Shown piece after piece: positions 16,838 through 25,441 of a stretch of DNA of 52,815 bases. Under the pieces are notes generated by a model. It was not told the origin of the DNA and searched no databases. It saw only the letters and a program-made list of their open reading frames with translations. The stretch's first letter is position 1, and every line of letters starts with the position of its first letter. Position numbers and translations under genes: made by a program. Source of the DNA: Fidelibacterota bacterium (GTDB lineage: Bacteria; Fidelibacterota; UBA2242; JAFGTP01); NCBI GenBank assembly GCA_016934035.1, contig JAFGTP010000010.1, forward strand, positions 1 through 52,815. The letters are read 5' to 3'.

Positions 16838-17039
16838 AAAAAAATTTTCAGTTTCTCCAATTCTGGTTTCGTTTTCAAATGAGTTGTTTTGTTCATTTTG
16901 ATATTGATGATTGATAAATTGATAGACTGACTCTCAAAAATACCTTTTGAAGAGATCTTATCAAAATTTAATTAACAGATTATTCTTTGTAAAATTCTGT
17001 GGTTTCTCTTAAAATAGTCCATATTAAAGAGGGAAATAT

Positions 17040-18527
17040 ATGGAATTTTTGCAAAACATAAATCAATGGATCATTTTCCTGATATTTTTCTTTTCACTGG
17101 TTGGGCTGGTTGCCCTGAGTGGAATTTTACTGGAAAAGTTCAAAGTCAGTGAAAACACTACCCGCAGGTTCGTCCATATTGGCGTCGGTCTGCTGGTCAG
17201 TATTTCACCCTTTCTGTTTGATGATTTTTATCCGGCGGCATTGCTGGCTGTAATTTTCATTGTGCTGAACTGGCTGGCGCTGGTCAAAGACAAGGCCAGA
17301 GGCATGCATTCCACATCGAGAAAGAGCTATGGCACTGTATTTTTTCCCGTTTCTTTTCTGGTTCTGATCCTTTTATTTTGGAACAGCAACACAACAGCCC
17401 TGATTATGGGTATGCTGCTGATGGCCATATCGGACCCCTTTGCATCCTTTGTAGGTGAATCGAAATTGGGCGGAAAGACCTTTGTTCCCTGGGCCGACAA
17501 AAAATCCGTGGGCGGAACATTGGCTGCATTTTTTAGCAATATGCTTTTGCTGTTGGTTTTTGTACCATTACTATCACCCTCTTTTGAAGTTGGCCTGGTT
17601 TTTTGGGTTATGGTACTTAATGTCGCACTGGTGGCAACCATTTCAGAAATCATTTCCAAAGCAGGCACGGATAATCTGACTTTGCCTATCTTTTCTGCCA
17701 TCATACTTGACCTGACCATGCAACTGGACCTGAATGGCAATCTTTGGGTCCTGTTCTGGCTGGTGATTTCAGTCCTTTTTGTATCACTGGCTTATCAAAT
17801 GAAATCACTTTCGGTTTCCGGTGCTTTCGGAGCGGCTCTGATGGGGATGTTTATTTTTGGTATTGGTGGCGCTGATTGGATGCTGCCTATGGCCTCCTTT
17901 TTTGTACTGGCATCCCTGGTTTCCAAGATAGGAAAAAAGAAAAAAGAAGGCGCTCGCCTGATGGCGGAAAAACATGATGTGCGGGACATTTACCAGGTTT
18001 ACGCCAATGCCGGCATCGGTTTGGTTTGTGTAATTTTATTTCAATTTACTCAAAAAGATTATTTTTATCTGGCTTATCTTGCGTCACTGGCCGCAGCCGC
18101 AGCGGATACCTGGGCCACTGAAATCGGCACTCTTTTGGGAAGGAAGCCACGCAAAATTACCACTTTGCGTCATTGCTTGACCGGTGAATCCGGTGGCATA
18201 ACTATTCCGGGAATCCTGGCAGCCTTGACTGGCGCTTTTTCCATTGGGTTCACAGGCTTTTTGATTTCTGGTCTTGTGAATGTCAAAATTTTGCTGGCGC
18301 TGGTGCTGGCCGGATTTGCGGGTTCTCTGGTGGATTCATTGCTGGGTGCGACACTTCAGTCCCAGTATCGATGTGTCACCTGTCATAAAATCACGGAAAA
18401 ACGGATTCATTGCGACCAGAAGACGATATTGTTCAAAGGATTTCCGTGGATTAATAATGATTTTGTAAACCTGGTGTGTACCCTGAGCGGAGCAGTCGTG
18501 ATGCTGATTTTAATTCGTATCCTGTAG
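17040..18527 (+). CDS. Phytol/dolichol-kinase (VTE5-like) fused to DUF92 (VTE6-like) kinase
   Basis: The 495-residue polytopic membrane protein joins two families. Residues 1-235 resemble the CTP-dependent phytol/dolichol kinase fold, with the signature DPFASFVGESKLGGK followed by KKSVGGTLAAF. Residues 255-495 are DUF92, with SGAFGAALMG, AAAADTWATEIG, TGESGGITIPG and GSLVDSLLGATLQ. In plants and cyanobacteria VTE5 makes phytyl phosphate and VTE6 (DUF92) makes phytyl diphosphate. The fusion could therefore take a prenyl alcohol to its diphosphate in one protein; this is inference. A short Cys/His stretch (CVTCHKITEKRIHC) lies near residue 445. AGAGGG precedes the ATG. Confidence 0.8.
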   Translation: MEFLQNINQWIIFLIFFFSLVGLVALSGILLEKFKVSENTTRRFVHIGVGLLVSISPFLFDDFYPAALLAVIFIVLNWLALVKDKARGMHSTSRKSYGTVFFPVSFLVLILLFWNSNTTALIMGMLLMAISDPFASFVGESKLGGKTFVPWADKKSVGGTLAAFFSNMLLLLVFVPLLSPSFEVGLVFWVMVLNVALVATISEIISKAGTDNLTLPIFSAIILDLTMQLDLNGNLWVLFWLVISVLFVSLAYQMKSLSVSGAFGAALMGMFIFGIGGADWMLPMASFFVLASLVSKIGKKKKEGARLMAEKHDVRDIYQVYANAGIGLVCVILFQFTQKDYFYLAYLASLAAAAADTWATEIGTLLGRKPRKITTLRHCLTGESGGITIPGILAALTGAFSIGFTGFLISGLVNVKILLALVLAGFAGSLVDSLLGATLQSQYRCVTCHKITEKRIHCDQKTILFKGFPWINNDFVNLVCTLSGAVVMLILIRIL

Positions 18528-18584
18528 ATCTTTGACCCGTATTATGCAATGGGATTTCCCAATGCCTGATTCGGAATGATAAAT

Positions 18585-20936
18585 TCAACGGGTTTTTATT
18601 TGATAATCAATGCCGTTGCTGATAAGGGAAAGTGAATGCAAGAGGTCTGAGCGGTGGACGAGAGCCTTTTGATCGCTATATCGCTGCAGGATTTTTGATG
18701 ATGGATGTTTAAATTTGTTATTACGGCCCACTGAAACAAAAGCAATCTCCGGCGATACTTTTTTAATAAAATTTTCTGTTGACGAAGTGTTGCTTCCGTG
18801 ATGGGGCACCTTCAGAATTTCACAATCAATAAACTGATCATACAAAGAGATATAGGCCTCGTCTTCTTTTTCAATGTCTCCGGAAAAGAAAATGTCAAAA
18901 TCCTTGTAAGCCAGTTTAATTGCTGTTGAATAGTGATTGAAGTTTTCCGGTTTCGTTGCCAGGTATTTGCGGGAAGGATGAAGGACAAAGAGGTCACAGC
19001 CTCCGATGGAAAAATAATCCCCGGCATAAATTTTTTTGACAGGAATAGCCAGAGAATCCGCCAGAAAATGGATTTGGCTGTAGGTCTTTGATTGGGCTGT
19101 CACTTCGGGTTCCCAAATTTCGCCGATGGAAAGATTTTTAAGTAAGAGGGGAGCGCCGCCGATGTGGTCGCTGTGGGGATGAGTCAGATTCATTATTTCT
19201 ATATGCCTGATATTTTGTCTCAGAAAATAGGGAAGAAGGACGGTTTCGGCATAATTTCTGGAAAAGGTGCGGTCACCGGTGTCTATCAGCATTTTTTCAC
19301 CGGTCGGAAATTTAACCAGGGCTGCATCACCCTGTCCTACATCAAAAAAGACCACTTCCAGTTGCGGTTTTGCAAAAAGGGCCAGCCAGATTTGCAGGTT
19401 TAACATCAGCAGTACAGCGAATCCCAGGGTGAATTTTACCTGACGTTTCTCCAGATTGAAAAGTCCAAAGATAAAGAGATAAAAGAGTGCCACATGCAGC
19501 AAATTGATTTCCGGTACATTCACAGAACCAAAAGGAATGGCGGCACTCCAATGGGTCAGCCTAATAAGGACCTCAATCAGTAATTGGTTAACCTGACCGT
19601 AAAACAAATTAACCGAAGGGATAAAAAATCCCAAAATTACCTGAGAAAACCCGGCAGCTCCCACCAAACCGATAAGTGGTATTGCAAACAGGTTTGCCAG
19701 AAGCCCAACCGGAGCAATGCGATTGAAATAGTAGGCTGTGATGGGCAGGGTCCCAATGAGAGCAGCAAAACTGACCAGCAATAATTGATACAGGTTGCGG
19801 AGAAGACTGTTTTTGATTTGCCCGGGATGGAATTTTTGGGGCAGCAGAAATTTTATACGGTTATGAAAATAGACAATGGAAAATACAGCGGAAAATGAGA
19901 GTTGAAAACCGGCATCGAACAATTGCATGGGGGAAATTAATAACTGGATAAATCCGGCTGCCGCCAGAGAATTGTAAACATTGACTTTCCTTTCCCAGCT
20001 TTTTCCAATCAGAATGATGGCAGCCATGATGACAGCGCGAATTACGGAGGGCTTAAAATCTACAATAATGATGTAGAAAAAAAGCCCGATTATTGTTAGA
20101 ACTGTGCGCTGCCGGTCACTCAATCGCAAAAAACTGAATATCACCAGCAGGGACAATGTCACATAGGCCACGTGAAGTCCGGATACCGCCAGAATATGGA
20201 TGGTGCCTGAATAGACGAATATTTCTGTTGTTTCACCCTCTAATTCGTCCCGGGCGCCTACAATCAGTGCTTTCAAGATATGAGCTGGCTCCCCTGATAT
20301 GGATTGGTCGATGTTGGCCATTATTTGGGCCTTCAAACGGTCCGCCAGGTTCTTAAGATTAAGTTTTTGACAAACCCGAACGCGATAGGCCGCTTTTTTA
20401 TCAGCCTGTGAAAGCATGAAAATTTTTTGTTTAAAAAGGTAATTGCGATAGTCAAATTCGCCGGGGTTTCTGGAACCATCCGGAGAATAGAGAGAACCGA
20501 TGTATTCCAGGGTATCGCCATTAAAAAATTGTTTCTGCGGGTTAGAAATCGTAGTTAGAATTTTGCCATCAAAAGACCGGCCGCCAACCCTAATCTGGCT
20601 GAGTACAATTTTTTGTCTGTCGGGAAAAATCCGACGACTGGTGACGATGCCTTCAATGGAATACTGTTCCGATGGGAAATCGAAACGGGCCAGATGATCC
20701 CGGCTTTGGAAATTGTATAGAGAAGTGGCAAACATGCCGAGGAGTCCGATGGAAAGGAACACGATATATTTTGATATATCAAATTTTTGCAACAGGATTG
20801 CCAGAGTGCCGGCCAAAAGTGTGACCACAGCAATTGTCAAAATTGGCAGTGGAAGAATTTGGCTTCCAATAATTCCTGCCGATAGACAAAAGAAATACAA
20901 AACCATTGGAGATTCATGGTGAATTTTTTCCAGCAT
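18585..20936 (-). CDS. comEC: ComEC/Rec2-family DNA uptake channel
   Basis: The 783-residue protein has the full ComEC layout. It begins with N-terminal TM helices and a soluble OB-like DUF4131 domain (FSIGLLGMFATSLYNF and after). The competence domain follows (LKALIVGARDELEG, ILAVSGLHVAYV, VIRAVIMAAIILIG). A C-terminal metallo-beta-lactamase domain starts near residue 520 (FFDVGQGDAALV, LTHPHSDHIGG, VPHHGSNTSS). It transports single-stranded DNA across the inner membrane during transformation, and the hydrolase domain may degrade one strand. The start has only a weak ribosome binding site. It is convergent with the prenol-kinase fusion gene, and no other competence gene is nearby. Confidence 0.95.
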   Translation of the reverse strand: MLEKIHHESPMVLYFFCLSAGIIGSQILPLPILTIAVVTLLAGTLAILLQKFDISKYIVFLSIGLLGMFATSLYNFQSRDHLARFDFPSEQYSIEGIVTSRRIFPDRQKIVLSQIRVGGRSFDGKILTTISNPQKQFFNGDTLEYIGSLYSPDGSRNPGEFDYRNYLFKQKIFMLSQADKKAAYRVRVCQKLNLKNLADRLKAQIMANIDQSISGEPAHILKALIVGARDELEGETTEIFVYSGTIHILAVSGLHVAYVTLSLLVIFSFLRLSDRQRTVLTIIGLFFYIIIVDFKPSVIRAVIMAAIILIGKSWERKVNVYNSLAAAGFIQLLISPMQLFDAGFQLSFSAVFSIVYFHNRIKFLLPQKFHPGQIKNSLLRNLYQLLLVSFAALIGTLPITAYYFNRIAPVGLLANLFAIPLIGLVGAAGFSQVILGFFIPSVNLFYGQVNQLLIEVLIRLTHWSAAIPFGSVNVPEINLLHVALFYLFIFGLFNLEKRQVKFTLGFAVLLMLNLQIWLALFAKPQLEVVFFDVGQGDAALVKFPTGEKMLIDTGDRTFSRNYAETVLLPYFLRQNIRHIEIMNLTHPHSDHIGGAPLLLKNLSIGEIWEPEVTAQSKTYSQIHFLADSLAIPVKKIYAGDYFSIGGCDLFVLHPSRKYLATKPENFNHYSTAIKLAYKDFDIFFSGDIEKEDEAYISLYDQFIDCEILKVPHHGSNTSSTENFIKKVSPEIAFVSVGRNNKFKHPSSKILQRYSDQKALVHRSDLLHSLSLISNGIDYQIKTR

Positions 20937-21185
20937 AGTGATCCGTCTGTTTTTTGAAATTTATCGGATTTGATGATGAAGTGGAAGAATTTTTAAAAAA
21001 ATAAAATTTTGGTCAGGATAAAAGAAAAAACTTATTTGTTTCATAAAAAATAATTACCTTGTGCCCTTACTTTGTGATATTTCATATAAAATCTTTAGAG
21101 ATTTAAGCGACAATATCAAAACTATTAAATACCCACATTTATATCGATGTTTATAAACCGAATTTTTTAGAAAGAGAAATTGGCT

Positions 21186-22850
21186 ATGTGTGCTATTTTA
21201 GGAATTTTAGACATTCAATCTGATTTGGGTGAGTTGCGCAAGCAGGCCCTGAATCAAACAAAATTGCAAAGACACCGGGGCCCCGATTGGTCCGGAATTT
21301 ACAGTAGCCGAAATGCAATTTTGGCCCATGAAAGACTGGCCATCGTTGACCTGGATAACGGTGGGCAGCCATTATTCAATAAAAATAAAACCCACGCATT
21401 AGCAGTAAACGGTGAAATTTACAACCATCAAGAACTGGAAAAATCAATAACCTGTGGTTATGAGTTTCAGACAAAATCCGATTGCGAATGTATCCTGGCC
21501 CTCTATGAAGAGAAGGGGGTGGATTTTTTAGATGAACTGAAAGGAATGTTCGCCTTTATCCTGTATGATGAAGAGAAAGATTTTTATCTCATTGCCCGGG
21601 ATCATGTGGGCATTATTCCGCTTTACTACGGACATGATGAATACGGCAATATGTACGTCTCTTCTGAAATGAAAGCCATCCATCAGCAATGCCAGTCTGT
21701 TGCCCAGTTTCCGCCCGGATACTATCTCACCAGTGAGATCAACGAACCGGTCCGCTTCTGGGAGCGGGACTGGTTTGCCTTTGAAAATGTAAAAAACAAC
21801 TCAAGCGATATCAACCTGCTAAAGGATACCTTTGAGAAAGCTGTCCATTCCCACCTGATGTCCGATGTGCCCTATGCTGTATTGCTGTCCGGTGGTCTGG
21901 ACTCCTCTGTTGTAGCTGCGGTTGCAAAACGATTTGCCGCCAAGCGAATTGAGGACCATGACCAGTCAGAAGCCTGGTGGCCGAGGCTGCACTCCTTTTG
22001 CATTGGTATTGAAGGTGCGCCGGATTTGATTGCCGCTCAAAAAGTGGCCCAAGCTATCGGTACTGTTCACCACGAACTTCATTTTACCATTCAGGAAGGA
22101 TTGGATGCTATTTCAGATGTAATATATCACCTGGAGACCTTTGATGTCACAACCGTTCGCGCTTCTACGCCGATGTACCTGATGGCCCGAAAAATCCGCG
22201 CGATGGGTATCAAAATGGTGCTTTCCGGCGAAGGTTCCGACGAAATGTTTGGTGGTTACCTCTATTTTCACAAAGCACCTAATGCTCAGGAATTTCATGA
22301 AGAAACAGTGCGAAAATTGAAAGCGCTTTATCTGTATGACAATTTAAGAGCCAACAAATCCATGGCGGCCTGGGGGGTCGAAGCCCGTGTGCCCTTTCTG
22401 GACAAGGATTTTCTTGATGTGGTTATGAGATTGAACCCGAAAGATAAAATGTGCAGTAACGGGAGAATGGAAAAGCAGATCTTGCGCCAGACCTTTGAGA
22501 GTTATCTTCCGGCAGAGATCATTTGGCGCCAGAAAGAGCAGTTTTCCGATGGAGTCGGCTATTCCTGGATTGACAGCCTCAAGGAATATGCAGATCAAGA
22601 AATCAGCGATAAACAGCTGGCTAATGCCCGCCATCGGTTCCCTTTTAAGACTCCCATTACCAAGGAGGCCTATCTCTACCGTCAGATTTTTGAATCTCAT
22701 TATCCATCCCAAACAGCCATTGATACGGTCCCCTATGATGCCTCTATTGCCTGTTCGACTTCCAAAGCATTGGAGTGGGATGCCGCTTTTAAAAATGCCG
22801 CCGACCCTTCCGGACGTGCTGTAAAAAATGTGCATAAAGACAGTTATTAG
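21186..22850 (+). CDS. asnB: Asparagine synthetase B, glutamine-hydrolysing
   Basis: The 554-residue product matches E. coli AsnB in length and over long stretches. It makes asparagine from aspartate, ATP and glutamine in the cytoplasm. The start is the ATG that places Cys at position 2 (MCAILGILD), the glutaminase nucleophile; a TTG six bases upstream would bury that Cys and is rejected. The amidotransferase domain has RHRGPDWSG and NGEIYNH. The synthetase domain has the PP-loop LLSGGLDSS and SGEGSDEMFGGY. It is monocistronic, with a terminator after it. Confidence 0.97.
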   Translation: MCAILGILDIQSDLGELRKQALNQTKLQRHRGPDWSGIYSSRNAILAHERLAIVDLDNGGQPLFNKNKTHALAVNGEIYNHQELEKSITCGYEFQTKSDCECILALYEEKGVDFLDELKGMFAFILYDEEKDFYLIARDHVGIIPLYYGHDEYGNMYVSSEMKAIHQQCQSVAQFPPGYYLTSEINEPVRFWERDWFAFENVKNNSSDINLLKDTFEKAVHSHLMSDVPYAVLLSGGLDSSVVAAVAKRFAAKRIEDHDQSEAWWPRLHSFCIGIEGAPDLIAAQKVAQAIGTVHHELHFTIQEGLDAISDVIYHLETFDVTTVRASTPMYLMARKIRAMGIKMVLSGEGSDEMFGGYLYFHKAPNAQEFHEETVRKLKALYLYDNLRANKSMAAWGVEARVPFLDKDFLDVVMRLNPKDKMCSNGRMEKQILRQTFESYLPAEIIWRQKEQFSDGVGYSWIDSLKEYADQEISDKQLANARHRFPFKTPITKEAYLYRQIFESHYPSQTAIDTVPYDASIACSTSKALEWDAAFKNAADPSGRAVKNVHKDSY

Positions 22851-22879
22851 TAAATTAATTCATAAAAAATATTCTCGAC

Positions 22880-22903
22880 AGCCCTGGTAAAACGGGGCTT
22901 TTG
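22880..22903 (+). terminator. Rho-independent terminator after asnB
   Basis: A stem AGCCCTG / CGGGGCT (one T-G pair) with loop GTAAAA is followed by TTTT, 30 bases past the asnB stop codon. Confidence 0.7.
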
Positions 22904-23040
22904 TATAAATTTGGTGGTCTGGTCCTGAATTGGGACTGATGAAATTGCCTTTTGAAATATTTTCCTTGCCGGATTTGCCTGTTTTTTTTTGAGATATCCT
23001 TCGTTTTGAAGGGAAGGCAAATTTCAATGCTTGGAAATTG

Positions 23041-24570
23041 TCAGTTTTCCTTGAATTGATTCCAGTTAATTCCCAGTTTCCGCATTTTGCTGCGCAGGGT
23101 TTGGGGATTTATTTTCAGTAATCGGGCCGCGCCGGACTGTCCTTCCACTTTACCCTTTGTTCGTTTCAGGGCCTGTTCGATATGAGTTTTTATTGCTTCA
23201 TCAAGGGGGCGAAGAGTTTTGTCTATGGGCTGTATAGCCGATGTTTTTTCACCAAAGGTATTTTGCCATCCCAGGGCCCTGGAGATTTCCAGTGAATTGC
23301 CGTTGCCCAAAAGGACGGCACGATCAATAACAGCTTTCAACTCTCGAATATTGCCCGGCCATCTGTAATCCGTCAGAAGTTGAATATCTTGATCAGTAAG
23401 AAGGACTTCGCTGAGTCCGAAACGGGTCGCGGATTGCTTTATAAAGTGGGCAGCCAGAAGCTTCATATCCATTTTCCTTTCCCGAAGGGGTGGCAGAAAA
23501 ATTGGGAAGGTGGAGATTCTGTACCATAAATCCTCACGGAAATTTCCTCTGGCAACCAGGGTTACCAGGTCCCGGTTGGTGGCCAGCACAATTCGCACAT
23601 TGACCCTGATTGGATACTTGCCACCCACTCGTTCCATCCAGCCGTCCTGTAATATGCGTAAAAAACGGACCTGTGCTTCCAGTGGCAGATCGCCGATTTC
23701 ATCTAAAAACAGCGTGCCGTCATTGGCTCTTTCAAACCAGCCAATTCTTGTCTCAACAGCACCGGTAAAGGCCCCTTTTTCATGACCAAAGAGTTGGGAA
23801 TCAATTAATTCGGGAGGGATCGCTCCGCAATTGACCCGAATAAAAGGGCCTTTGGACCGGCCGGATTGATTGTGAATAGAGCGGGCAACCAATTCCTTGC
23901 CTGTACCGGTTTCACCAAAAATCAGTACCGGAAGGTCAGATTTGGCCACCATGTTGACCCGCTCTGTGACACTTTGCAAACCGGTATGGGTGCCAATGAT
24001 TTCTTCAGAAACCTTTTCCCGCCCCAGTTTGGTCAGCAGTTTTCTTTTGTCTGCTTCAGTGGCTTCCTTAAGACGTATTATTTCATGATAGGATAGATTT
24101 TTTCTGACGGCCACAGACATGGGCTCTCGCAAAATACCAATTAGTTTGAAATAGAAATTTTTGGTGTTTGTGAATTCCTGCAGAATTATCAGAAAAAAAT
24201 ATAAATCTTTGGTGGCTGTTTTTAAGGGTACCACCAGGCAGGAGTGGTTGCTCCTTTTTGGGCATAAAATTTCGGCTGTTTTTAATTGAAGGGAATCCAG
24301 ATCGATGGTCGATTGTTTATTATGAATTGTTTTCAGTTCATCATAACAATCTGCATTGCAAGCGGATATGTGAAAATTTTGATTATTGGCGCTGTTGGAG
24401 GCCAGGGTTTCCAGGGTTTTGTTTTCATGAAAAAGATGACGAATAAAAATTTCCTGAATTGGAAAATGAGGAGAGACAATGGAACCAATACCAATTAATA
24501 TTTGAGTGAGATCATTGTTTTGGCTGACGATGGGCCAGACTTGTAAAAGGATATCATTAAAGCGTTTCAT
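23041..24570 (-). CDS. Sigma-54-dependent transcriptional activator (GAF-AAA+-Fis HTH)
   Basis: The 509-residue bacterial enhancer-binding protein has three parts. The N-terminal sensory region (about 1-180) looks GAF-like, as in FhlA/NorR, and is not a phosphorylated receiver. The AAA+ domain holds GETGTGKE (Walker A), the sigma-54 contact loop GAFTGA, FLDEIGDLP (Walker B) and RIVLATNRDL. The C-terminal Fis-type helix-turn-helix has GAARLLKINPQTLRSKMRKLG. It is transcribed away from the DUF2490-pst operon. A palindrome starts two bases before its start codon, and a candidate -24/-12 promoter lies in the shared intergenic region. The effector bound by the sensory domain is unknown. Confidence 0.93.
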   Translation of the reverse strand: MKRFNDILLQVWPIVSQNNDLTQILIGIGSIVSPHFPIQEIFIRHLFHENKTLETLASNSANNQNFHISACNADCYDELKTIHNKQSTIDLDSLQLKTAEILCPKRSNHSCLVVPLKTATKDLYFFLIILQEFTNTKNFYFKLIGILREPMSVAVRKNLSYHEIIRLKEATEADKRKLLTKLGREKVSEEIIGTHTGLQSVTERVNMVAKSDLPVLIFGETGTGKELVARSIHNQSGRSKGPFIRVNCGAIPPELIDSQLFGHEKGAFTGAVETRIGWFERANDGTLFLDEIGDLPLEAQVRFLRILQDGWMERVGGKYPIRVNVRIVLATNRDLVTLVARGNFREDLWYRISTFPIFLPPLRERKMDMKLLAAHFIKQSATRFGLSEVLLTDQDIQLLTDYRWPGNIRELKAVIDRAVLLGNGNSLEISRALGWQNTFGEKTSAIQPIDKTLRPLDEAIKTHIEQALKRTKGKVEGQSGAARLLKINPQTLRSKMRKLGINWNQFKEN

Positions 24571-24571
24571 G

Positions 24572-24611
24572 ATCTATTATATTTCATAGTTAACCATCAA
24601 ATATAATAGAT
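24572..24611. promoter_or_regulatory. Palindromic candidate enhancer/operator of the sigma-54 activator
   Basis: ATCTATTATATTT and AAATATAATAGAT are exact 13-base inverted arms separated by 14 bases. The site touches the start of the activator gene and lies 91 bases upstream of the candidate -24/-12 promoter. That is the usual distance for an enhancer-binding site. It could both activate the pst operon and repress the activator gene. Confidence 0.55.
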
Positions 24612-24701
24612 TATTCTGTTAAATAAAACAGTAATTTTATTTCTCAATTTTGGGGTCTTTATAATTTACTAAAAAACAGTATGTTGAATTTTTATATCCA
24701 A

Positions 24702-24716
24702 TGGCACTTTGCTTGT
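24702..24716 (+). promoter_or_regulatory. Candidate sigma-54 (-24/-12) promoter of the DUF2490-pst operon
   Basis: TGGCAC, five bases, then TTGT fits the sigma-54 consensus TGGCAC-N5-TTGC at all but the last base. It lies 53 bases before the ATG of the first operon gene and faces it. The adjacent divergent activator of the sigma-54 class supports the call. Confidence 0.55.
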
Positions 24717-24768
24717 CACATCCGTATTTGACAGACTTTAAACACTAAAATAAAAGGAAACTGAAAAA

Positions 24769-25410
24769 ATGAAAAGAAATGGGATTATAGTGCTGTTGTT
24801 CATGTTAGTATTAAGACCACTTTTAAATGCCGATGATGCAATTCGAGAAAATTGGGGAAATCTCAGAATTACCAAAAGTTTATCTGAAAAAATGAAGGCG
24901 GATTTCAGGACAGAATTGAGGTATATTGATCCCTTTGACCAGTATTTTAATTATTTTGATTTGGGGCTTTCCTGGAAAATCAATACCTGGGCCTTCGTCA
25001 GTGCCGATTTTCGTCATATCACCAAGAGAAGTGGCACTAAATGGAGTAAAGAATATTGGCCCTATGCTGATTTAAAAATGACAAAAGCAGTACAAAAATT
25101 TAATCTCAGCAATCGCAGTCGTCTGGAAGTTCGTATTAAGGAAGATGAAAACATGATCCTGTACCGGAACAAGTTAGAAGTCAAATTACCAAAACTTACG
25201 AAAGTAAAACTTCAGCCCTTTGTTGCAGATGATGTTTTTTTGGATATTGACAATTCCGAATTATACCGAAACAGGGTTCATGCCGGAATTGCCTGTGTTT
25301 ATTTTAAAAGTGTGAAGTATGCCTTGAGTTATATATTAGAAAGTACCTGGAAAAATGATATCAGAAATGATAAGGACATTTTTCTGCTGGAGTTACACTA
25401 TGCTTTTTAA
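24769..25410 (+). CDS. DUF2490 outer-membrane beta-barrel protein
   Basis: The 213-residue protein has a signal peptide (residues 1-20, ending LLNA). Alternating amphipathic strands follow, ending with an aromatic C-terminus (LLELHYAF), the outer-membrane insertion signal. The strand pattern (ADFRTELRYIDPFDQYFNYF and LSNRSRLEVRIKED) fits DUF2490, a small barrel family of unknown role. As first gene of the phosphate-uptake operon it may help phosphate cross the outer membrane; that is inferred from position only. AAGGA precedes the ATG. Confidence 0.75.
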   Translation: MKRNGIIVLLFMLVLRPLLNADDAIRENWGNLRITKSLSEKMKADFRTELRYIDPFDQYFNYFDLGLSWKINTWAFVSADFRHITKRSGTKWSKEYWPYADLKMTKAVQKFNLSNRSRLEVRIKEDENMILYRNKLEVKLPKLTKVKLQPFVADDVFLDIDNSELYRNRVHAGIACVYFKSVKYALSYILESTWKNDIRNDKDIFLLELHYAF

Positions 25411-25441
25411 AACCGATGGAACCGAAATGAGGAGTTTTTCA

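Noticed and set aside
18546..18565. Hairpin GCAATGGGA / TCCCAATGC between the convergent prenol-kinase and comEC genes
   Set aside because: The stem has an internal A-A mismatch and no T-run on either strand, so I do not call it a terminator.
25355..25441. Longer N-terminus for pstS
   Set aside because: It would run through the end of the DUF2490 gene and hide the lipoprotein signal; AGGAG is placed for the ATG at 25442.
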